The translations under genes were made by a program, and so were the position numbers. The notes beneath the pieces are model-generated. The model was not told the origin of the DNA and made no database searches. It worked only from the letters and a program-made list of their open reading frames with translations. DNA of 20,884 nucleotides from a virus, in the IMG/VR virus record IMGVR_UViG_3300030098_007154, positions 1 through 20,884 of that record, one strand, 5' to 3'. Shown here piece after piece: positions 7,600 to 11,722 of the stretch; position 1 is the stretch's first letter; the number at the start of each line of letters is the position of its first letter.

Positions 7600-7639
7600 A
7601 AAAAAAAAGAGACAGCCACCAGTAACGGTGACTGCCTCT
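7600..7639 (-). terminator. Intrinsic terminator of the 222-aa gene
   Basis: In the minus transcript AGAGGCAGTCACC pairs over 13 bp with GGTGGCTGTCTCT around a 6-nt loop, followed by nine U. Two pairs are G-U in this orientation and would be A-C mismatches in the opposite one, which fixes the direction. Confidence 0.95.
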
Positions 7640-7663
7640 TAAGGTTAAGGGTTATGGGTTGGG

Positions 7664-8332
7664 TTACAGAGAGACTTCGGATGTCTCTTTCTCTAGCTCG
7701 TCCGAAGACGATGCCGGCGAAGCCGCATCGGCGAGGATGTGCGGACGGACTTCGTAATCATGAACCGTCATGGGGTTCCCCTCGCTGTCGAAGGTCTCGA
7801 CATCGATGTTAATTACGGTGACTTCGACGGGCTTACCCACCAAGGACGCGAATGCCTTCTTCTCCTCAAGGATACTGAGGTCGCAGGCTTCCTCCTCGGG
7901 TAACCCTGTCGTGTGCATCAGGGTGTCGAGGATGGCTTGGAACTCATCTCCAGCAGGCTCCTGATTAGGACGCTTGCGTGCGGCTGGCAGGATGGGGTCT
8001 CCGTTACCGTCAAGCGGTCTGTCGTTAAACGCACTCTGCTGTGCGGTGAACACGGTATCCTCACCGTTGGTTCCTTGGATCAGGTTGCCTGCCTCATCGG
8101 CGAGCTTGAGCCTGTAGGAAACGGTTAGGGTGTCACGGACGGTGGACTTAACACCGTTATCGTCGTAACCGAAGACATGCTTGGTTACTACATTGGCGAC
8201 AACTGCGTAGATTACCTGACCCACTTGGGCGAAGACGCTTGGGTGGGTAGGGCGGCTACGCCGTTTCATTGCGAAGTGGACGAGTCCCCAAGAGGCGAGG
8301 AGCTCCATGATCATTAGGTTTACTATATGCAT
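7664..8332 (-). CDS. 222-aa hypothetical protein
   Basis: The frame is open for 222 codons and is followed 24 nt later by a strong terminator. The body looks like a soluble alpha/beta protein (strands VEVTVINIDVETFDSEG near residues 168-184) with an acidic Ser-rich tail (SSSDELEKETSEVSL). The start is uncertain. The first ATG (MHIVNLMIMELLASWGL) has no Shine-Dalgarno and adds a hydrophobic stretch that could be a membrane anchor or an artefact; Met22 (MKRRSRPTHP) would give a 201-aa soluble protein. It is a single-gene unit with the conserved upstream element 70-105 bp before the first ATG. Composition is more GC-rich than the genes to its right. Family not recognised. Confidence 0.7.
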   Translation of the reverse strand: MHIVNLMIMELLASWGLVHFAMKRRSRPTHPSVFAQVGQVIYAVVANVVTKHVFGYDDNGVKSTVRDTLTVSYRLKLADEAGNLIQGTNGEDTVFTAQQSAFNDRPLDGNGDPILPAARKRPNQEPAGDEFQAILDTLMHTTGLPEEEACDLSILEEKKAFASLVGKPVEVTVINIDVETFDSEGNPMTVHDYEVRPHILADAASPASSSDELEKETSEVSL

Positions 8333-8399
8333 TATGTTTACAGGTGGCTAGCACCGTTTAGGTTAGTATACTACGCGGGCTAAGGAAGATTCCATCGCC

Positions 8400-8437
8400 C
8401 GAATCACAAAGGACAGACATAGGTGGGAGCGAAGCGA
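8400..8437 (-). promoter_or_regulatory. Conserved upstream element, copy 2
   Basis: This is the same element as at 7173-7210 (31 of 38 identical), including CGAATCACAAA at one end and GAGCGAAGCGA at the other. Closer to the gene, at 8366-8371, the minus strand also carries AGTATACTAACC, similar to blocks downstream of the copies near 10100 and 19310. Confidence 0.6.
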
Positions 8438-8809
8438 CGAAGCGTCGTGGGGTGATGGGCATGAGGGATATAGCGGCTCAAGGGTCAAGACCCTTGTCTG
8501 GAGTCCAGAGGGCGAAGCGCCTCTGGGGGCGTTGCGGAGGTAGGGGTATGCTCAAGCCCCTTTGGGGCGCGGGAGCTAGGTTTGTATGATAGTCAGCTAG
8601 CCGTTGTCGGTGTAGTCAGCTAGCCGTTGCAGGCTCAGGCTCAGGCTCCGCTGTAGGCTCAGGCTCAGGCTCAGGCTCCGCTGTAGGCTTAGGCTCCGCT
8701 GTACCAGCGGCCTTTGGCCAAATACCCTTGGTTAGTGGGCGAAGGAGCCCCCTCCCCTAGTAAGTATTTTTAGACTAGATACATGATTGTGTCGGTTTTT
8801 GTCAACGGC
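8438..8809. other. Noncoding region with hairpins and direct repeats
   Basis: This is the upstream noncoding DNA between the 222-aa unit and the terminator at 8810. Inverted repeats: CAAGGGTC-AA-GACCCTTG (8479-8496), CCAGAGG/CCTCTGG (8505-8511 with 8520-8526) and GCCCC-TTT-GGGGC (8556-8568). A 17-bp direct repeat, TAGTCAGCTAGCCGTTG, occurs at 8590-8606 and 8613-8629, each copy containing GCTAGC. A short tandem repeat follows at 8632-8704. No gene with a standard start is present. Confidence 0.7.
8632..8704. repeat. GGCTCA / GGCTCCGCTGTA tandem repeat
   Basis: Runs of the hexamer GGCTCA (two, then three copies, then a GGCTTA variant) are each closed by GGCTCCGCTGTA. All units are multiples of three. 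The minus strand therefore reads Glu-Pro repeats separated by Thr-Ala (TAEPEPEPEP), but this frame has no ATG, GTG or TTG start between its stops. Confidence 0.85.
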
Positions 8810-8852
8810 AAAAAAAGGGAACAGGCACTGAATGATAGTACCTGCTCCCTTT
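8810..8852 (-). terminator. Intrinsic terminator of the HTH/endonuclease unit
   Basis: A 16-bp stem in the minus RNA (AAAGGGAGCAGGTACT with AGTGCCTGTTCCCTTT) encloses loop AUCAUUC and is followed by a U tract. Wobbles are G-U only on the minus transcript. Stem top and loop are nearly identical to the terminator at 10154-10196. Confidence 0.95.
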
Positions 8853-8871
8853 AAAGTGGCGTGGTTGGTGT

Positions 8872-9690
8872 CTATTTGAATATGTCCCAGTTATTTTTGA
8901 ATTGTTCGTATTTATTGGATGATAGTGGATTGTGTGGGCAGAGTCTTATCGTCTTACTGGTTACTTCTTTTATAGGGATTAAGTACCATACGTCTTCTTG
9001 AAGTACATATGCTGCGAATATGTCTATTTTGGATAGTTTGGCAGCATCTCCTGTATGTTTTCCTGTTCCATCTTTACTTAGGAACTGTTTTGCGAAGTCA
9101 GCATTGACTGAATAGCTGTCGCCTTTGTACAGAGTGCGGGATGTGCCTCTTATTTGTACGTAATAACCTTTATCCTGTCTGTTGTTCAATACCCATGAGT
9201 CATGTGCTAAGCATTCAGCGGGTGTAGGGTGTGGGTAATGTCCTAGTAGCAATGTCTTTGCAGAGAATAGTTTTTCATATGCTTGCCCAGCAGGTGTCGT
9301 CATGAGGGCTGAACGCCTCGCATCCATACCTTGCATATGCTCTTCGTAAGTTTTCTCTTTTGCGTTTCTACGAACCGTATGGATGAATGTTTTCAGTTTA
9401 GGGTGCCGTTGAGAGCGTTTCCATATGGTACGAACATTTATACCTAGTTGATCGGCTGTGGCTTGTAGATGTCCGTTGTTTTCAGCTATTGCTGTTTTCA
9501 ATTCAGACATCGTGACTTTATATAGCCGAGAGCCGTCCAGTTTCTTGACTTGGTTTTGCAAACCTCTGTCTTTTATGCGTCTGTATATTGTCTGTACGTT
9601 GCATTTCAATAGACGAGCTGCTGCTGCTTTGCTTCCATTGCATTCTTTTACTGCGGATAGAATGCTCCTTGTTGATATTTTATCTGCCAT
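8872..9690 (-). CDS. Double-HTH protein with PD-(D/E)xK homing-endonuclease-like domain
   Basis: The 272-residue protein carries two consecutive Fis-like helix-turn-helix units: residues 9-40 (SAVKECNGSKAAAARLLKC, then QTIYRRIK) and 63-95 (NNGHLQATADQLGINVRTIW). After a linker, the C-terminal half matches the layout of intron-associated PD-(D/E)xK endonucleases of the I-Ssp6803I type: YYVQIRGTS (177-185), KIDIFAAYVL (221-230), YLIPI (236-240) and the final NNWDIF. Such enzymes cut specific DNA sites and spread their own gene. No intron or split gene is visible next to it, so it would be free-standing. The usual Q-x-K lysine reads as Arg181 (VQIRG), so activity is uncertain. It is second in a two-gene unit with the 121-aa gene, six bases apart, and ends 20 nt before a strong terminator. 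Confidence 0.75.
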   Translation of the reverse strand: MADKISTRSILSAVKECNGSKAAAARLLKCNVQTIYRRIKDRGLQNQVKKLDGSRLYKVTMSELKTAIAENNGHLQATADQLGINVRTIWKRSQRHPKLKTFIHTVRRNAKEKTYEEHMQGMDARRSALMTTPAGQAYEKLFSAKTLLLGHYPHPTPAECLAHDSWVLNNRQDKGYYVQIRGTSRTLYKGDSYSVNADFAKQFLSKDGTGKHTGDAAKLSKIDIFAAYVLQEDVWYLIPIKEVTSKTIRLCPHNPLSSNKYEQFKNNWDIFK

Positions 9691-9696
9691 GATTAT

Positions 9697-10062
9697 TTAT
9701 AGTTGTTTGATTATATTTGTTAGATTTACTACACGATGCATGAGCTGGCATATGCATTTGCCTTCGTTTTCTTCTTCGTCGAAGTGACCGCAGGAGAGTA
9801 CGGTCCAAACAGGCTCGTAAGGATCTACTTTGTCGGATGCAACCAGATGCCATGTGATCGATGAGAGGTCAGGTGTTTCATCGAGATCTTGGGAGTACGC
9901 CTTCACTATTTCTTTCAGCTGATCTTCTGAAGGATTATCGCCTATTTGAAGTGCTGAGTGTTTGAATAAGAAGTGGTTAACTCCGTTGCCGAAGTCGATT
10001 AGATCGGGATCGGTTACTTTGCTGTTATAGGATATTCTACTGAGAAGGTTTGGGTTATTCAT
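9697..10062 (-). CDS. 121-aa acidic hypothetical protein with C-terminal Cys residues
   Basis: This soluble acidic protein includes DPDLIDFGNGVNHFLFKH and, near the C-terminus, SCGHFDEEENEGKCICQLMH. The latter has Cys/His residues (SCGH, CIC, MH) that could bind a metal ion, though spacing fits no motif I know. There is no Shine-Dalgarno; the leader is AT-rich. It is the first gene of the unit that includes the HTH/endonuclease gene, with the conserved upstream element about 40 bp before the ATG and a TATACT hexamer nearer to it. Family not recognised. Confidence 0.75.
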   Translation of the reverse strand: MNNPNLLSRISYNSKVTDPDLIDFGNGVNHFLFKHSALQIGDNPSEDQLKEIVKAYSQDLDETPDLSSITWHLVASDKVDPYEPVWTVLSCGHFDEEENEGKCICQLMHRVVNLTNIIKQL

Positions 10063-10098
10063 TATTGGTCTTTAGGTTTAGTATAATTAAATTAAATA

Positions 10099-10135
10099 TA
10101 TCAAATCTGATAGTCATAAAAATAGTTCTCCGGTT
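10099..10135 (-). promoter_or_regulatory. Conserved upstream element, copy 3
   Basis: The plus strand reads TCAAATCTGATAGTCATAAA and then AATAGTTCTCCGG. It aligns with 19311-19343 (TCACAAAGGATAGCCATAGA, then AATAACTTTCCG) at about 70 percent, and more weakly with the copies at 7173 and 8400. Closer to the gene, the minus strand has TATACT within AATTATACTAAACC. Confidence 0.55.
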
Positions 10136-10153
10136 CCGTTGTTGTTTTCGTTT

Positions 10154-10196
10154 AAAAAAAAAGGGACAGACACTGAATGATAGTGCCTGCCCCTTT
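10154..10196 (-). terminator. Intrinsic terminator downstream of the 70-aa gene
   Basis: In the minus RNA AAAGGGGCAGGCACT pairs with AGUGUCUGUCCCUUU over 15 bp (two G-U) around loop AUCAUUC, followed by a run of U. In the plus RNA the same two positions are A-C mismatches, so only minus transcription gives a perfect stem. Loop and upper stem match the terminator at 8810. Confidence 0.95.
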
Positions 10197-10394
10197 GGTT
10201 AGGTGCATTGTATTTACGTCAGTGACGTCTCCATTACGCGTAGTCCCCACTTCGTAGTTGTAAGTTCCTTACCAGATACTAGGAACATGAAGCTCTTATG
10301 CTACGCTGGCTGTATGGTTAATCTACATAGCCGTCTGATTTGATCGGGTCTATTCCCGCTTTGTCCGCGGACGGCATAGAACACGGACGATAGG
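10197..10394 (-). other. Structured trailer after the 70-aa gene, possible tiny ORFs
   Basis: This 198-nt stretch lies between the 70-aa stop and its terminator. Hairpins: GCCGTC (10331-10336) with GACGGC (10370-10375), enclosing CGGG-TCTATT-CCCG; GTCCGCGGAC palindrome near 10363; GTTCC/GGAAC near 10264 and 10281; ACGTC-AGT-GACGT (10216-10228). Two tiny minus frames exist, 10318-10377 (19 aa, MPSADKAGIDPIKSDGYVD) and 10214-10288 (24 aa, MFLVSGKELTTTKWGL...), neither with a clear ribosome-binding site. It could be an untranslated structured RNA or carry microproteins. Confidence 0.4.
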
Positions 10395-10607
10395 TCAATC
10401 AATGTGGTAATTCATTTTTCCTCCTATGGTTGAAGGTTGATCGTTTTGAAGTTCTTTAGGCCAAGGCACCGCATGTGACGGTTCTCCATCGCGACTACAT
10501 CTGACGAAGGTGTTTCCTTGGACAACGTAGATAGCTCCCGTTGGTTTGTACTTGTAGTATTGGCCTGTCTCTAAACATGTCGGGCTTTTTATCTTTTTGA
10601 ATTTCAT
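10395..10607 (-). CDS. 70-aa small soluble hypothetical protein
   Basis: The product (MKFKKIKSPTCLETGQYYKY... AIYVVQGNTFVRCSRDG) looks like a small beta-barrel-like fold: Lys-rich N-terminus, a YYKY strand, a turn at KPTG, a hydrophobic strand AIYVVQ, then a polar tail. No Shine-Dalgarno is visible and the leader is A/T-rich. It lies 14 nt below the end of the structured noncoding region, so it may be expressed by read-through from the upstream unit. No recognised family; reality is supported by codon pattern and size only. Confidence 0.6.
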   Translation of the reverse strand: MKFKKIKSPTCLETGQYYKYKPTGAIYVVQGNTFVRCSRDGEPSHAVPWPKELQNDQPSTIGGKMNYHID

Positions 10608-10620
10608 GTCTATTCTGTTT

Positions 10621-10906
10621 GAAAAAGGGATGATCAGTGCACCATGCCAAGTGCATCATCGTTGGGTCTGTACAACGATGAGGGACCTAATGAGTCGCTA
10701 GCATCATATTCACCTGCATGTCAGGTCTACTAGGCACTAGTATATCGCAGACACATATCGCTGGATATACTCGGTCTGATCAAAGGATGAGGGAGAGCCC
10801 ACTAGGGAATCGTCCACTAGTCTAGCTTGCCAGTATAGGATCGTACGCTCCGCATGGTATAGCATGACTTTTCGCTGATTCCGTGAAGCGGGCTCTGCCC
10901 TCAAAG
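10621..10906 (-). ncRNA. Structured noncoding region downstream of the tmRNA-like domain
   Basis: These 286 nt contain no convincing gene and many perfect stems in the minus RNA. A 12-bp helix with one bulge pairs 10890-10902 with 10789-10800 and encloses about 90 nt. Hairpins: AGTATATC/GATATACT (10739-10746 with 10764-10771), ACCTG-5 nt-CAGGT (10712-10726), CATCGTTG/CAACGATG (10657-10664 with 10673-10680), and a final GCAC/GTGC stem near 10638-10654 followed by U5 at 10622-10626, which resembles a terminator. Stem density and position argue for a transcribed RNA continuing from the tmRNA-like domain, either as one precursor or as a separate RNA. No Rfam family is recognised. Confidence 0.6.
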
Positions 10907-10970
10907 TGGTGGAGTAGGGCGGAGTTGAACCGCCGTCCTATCTAATGATAGTCGAATCCGTTACTACCCC
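10907..10970 (-). ncRNA. Minimal tmRNA tRNA-like domain lacking the mRNA-like region
   Basis: These 64 nt fold completely. Acceptor GGGGTAG (10970-10964) pairs with CTACTCC (10917-10911) over 7 bp, with G3-U70 as the only wobble. The D-loop analogue carries GGATTCGA, the conserved 5' signature of tmRNA. CTATC/GATAG forms a 5-bp stem closed by ATTA where tmRNA's long H2 helix would begin. Then come GAC, a perfect T-arm GGCGG-TTCAACT-CCGCC, discriminator A and an encoded CCA. In E. coli ssrA the ends read GGGGCTG...GGATTCGAC and GGTTCAACTCC...CTCCACCA, so the relationship is clear. G3-U70 with A73 is the alanyl-tRNA synthetase identity set. There is no anticodon arm, so it is not an ordinary tRNA. 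Its 5' seven bases overlap the ribbon-helix-helix stop codon. Confidence 0.85.
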
Positions 10971-11179
10971 TTTTTGAGAAGTTCAATCTTTTTGGTCAGA
11001 TCGTCTCTTTTTGCTTCTAGTATTTTTATGGTGCTATGGTTTTTCAAGGATACTTTAAGTCCTTCTAGAAGTAGGTCGGTTTTGGATATACCTGTGTTTT
11101 CGGTAATGAATGCTAGTTGGTCTTCTAGTTCTATTGGTGCTCGAAAGGATAGCGTGGTTTTGTGAGTTTTCTTTTTCAT
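10964..11179 (-). CDS. Ribbon-helix-helix DNA-binding protein
   Basis: The 71-residue product MKKKTHKTTLSFRAPIELED... has the classic ribbon-helix-helix layout: a basic beta strand (KTTLSFRAP), helix A (IELEDQLAFITENTG), a turn and helix B (SKTDLLLEGLKVSLK), followed by a C-terminal coiled-coil-like tail (KILEAKRDDLTKKIELLKKG). Such proteins bind operators as dimers. I chose the ATG at 11179, two nt after the preceding stop (TAA TC ATG), over an upstream in-frame ATG at 11218 that would overlap the previous gene by 37 nt. Its stop TAG forms part of the acceptor stem of the tmRNA-like RNA. It is the likeliest candidate for a phage transcription regulator here. Confidence 0.85.
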   Translation of the reverse strand: MKKKTHKTTLSFRAPIELEDQLAFITENTGISKTDLLLEGLKVSLKNHSTIKILEAKRDDLTKKIELLKKG

Positions 11180-11181
11180 GA

Positions 11182-11628
11182 TTAAGAAGCTTTGGTTAGA
11201 TTTTGTATTTGATGCCATCTTTCTTTGATTGCGTGTAGTAGATAAAGAACGATGCGTAGATTCGGTATGTCTTTGTGGTCAAACCATCCATGTGTTTCGA
11301 CGACATCGGTTTCGTATTGGGAGTATAGCCGGAGATCATTCCAGTATACGGATAAGCTGTTCCTCGGTGCCCAGCCTGCTCGTGGTCTGAATATGACATG
11401 ATCTTTCGGATAGCTGTGTATTGGCTCCGATGACTTCATGGATTTAATTTCCGGCCATTGGGCGTATGCACTCTTGCGGTCATCAATTGATGATTTGATC
11501 AGGTTTAGGTTTTTATTGTTTACGAACACGACGTTTAGATTGTTTCCTTGGAGTTCGCATACATGTTGCTCTATAGGTCCGTATTTTGATCGTGCTTGTC
11601 GGAAGTTATATATTTTGGATGAGTTCAT
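11182..11628 (-). CDS. 148-aa hypothetical protein
   Basis: This soluble, basic to neutral protein is rich in Asn, Ser and Trp (VIFRPRAGWAPRNSLSVYWN in the middle, IVLYLLHAIKERWHQIQNL near the C-terminus, an amphipathic helix). It starts one nt after the stop of the 30-aa membrane peptide (TAA C ATG) and ends two nt before the ribbon-helix-helix start, so it belongs to the rII operon. No Shine-Dalgarno is visible. No family is recognised. Confidence 0.8.
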   Translation of the reverse strand: MNSSKIYNFRQARSKYGPIEQHVCELQGNNLNVVFVNNKNLNLIKSSIDDRKSAYAQWPEIKSMKSSEPIHSYPKDHVIFRPRAGWAPRNSLSVYWNDLRLYSQYETDVVETHGWFDHKDIPNLRIVLYLLHAIKERWHQIQNLTKAS

Positions 11629-11629
11629 G

Positions 11630-11722
11630 TTATTTGAATATTAGTTTGAATATTTCGATTAATGCTATGACGCATGCACCATATATGATGGCGACTACGA
11701 ACAGGTCTTTGTAATCATTCAT
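11630..11722 (-). CDS. 30-aa single-pass membrane peptide next to rIIA
   Basis: The product is MNDYKDLFVVAIIYGACVIA followed by LIEIFKLIFK: a short polar N-terminus and one hydrophobic helix of about 18 residues ending in Lys. Its ATG overlaps the rIIA stop as ATGA (11719-11722), and its own stop is one nt from the next ATG, so it fits exactly between two genes with no spare sequence. That packing, with the membrane-helix composition, makes a real gene likely despite the size. A link to rIIA at the membrane is inference. Confidence 0.75.
   Translation of the reverse strand: MNDYKDLFVVAIIYGACVIALIEIFKLIFK

Noticed and set aside
7341-7619. 92-codon minus-strand frame
   Set aside because: It begins within the terminator at 7600-7639 and then reads the palindrome-rich GC island; Ala/Ser/Arg-rich low complexity.
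7173-8437. CRISPR-like array from the repeated hairpins and GCTAGC sites
   Set aside because: Spacing is irregular, repeats are short and of different kinds, and there are no cas genes.
10621-10906. Group I intron
   Set aside because: I could not find a convincing set of conserved core segments, and the tmRNA-like domain beside it is uninterrupted.
10907-10970. Ordinary tRNA gene
   Set aside because: There is no room for D-arm plus anticodon arm: only a 5-bp stem with a 4-nt loop separates the D-loop analogue from the T-arm, and the GGATTCGA signature is that of tmRNA.
10907-10970. Prophage attachment site copied from the 3' end of a host ssrA gene
   Set aside because: An attachment core would copy only the 3' part; here the 5' acceptor strand and signature are also present and pair correctly, and there is no integrase in the window.
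10621-10970. Circularly permuted two-piece tmRNA
   Set aside because: In permuted genes the T-arm/CCA piece precedes the GGGG...GGATTCGAC piece. Here the order is the normal one, with nothing but a hairpin between.
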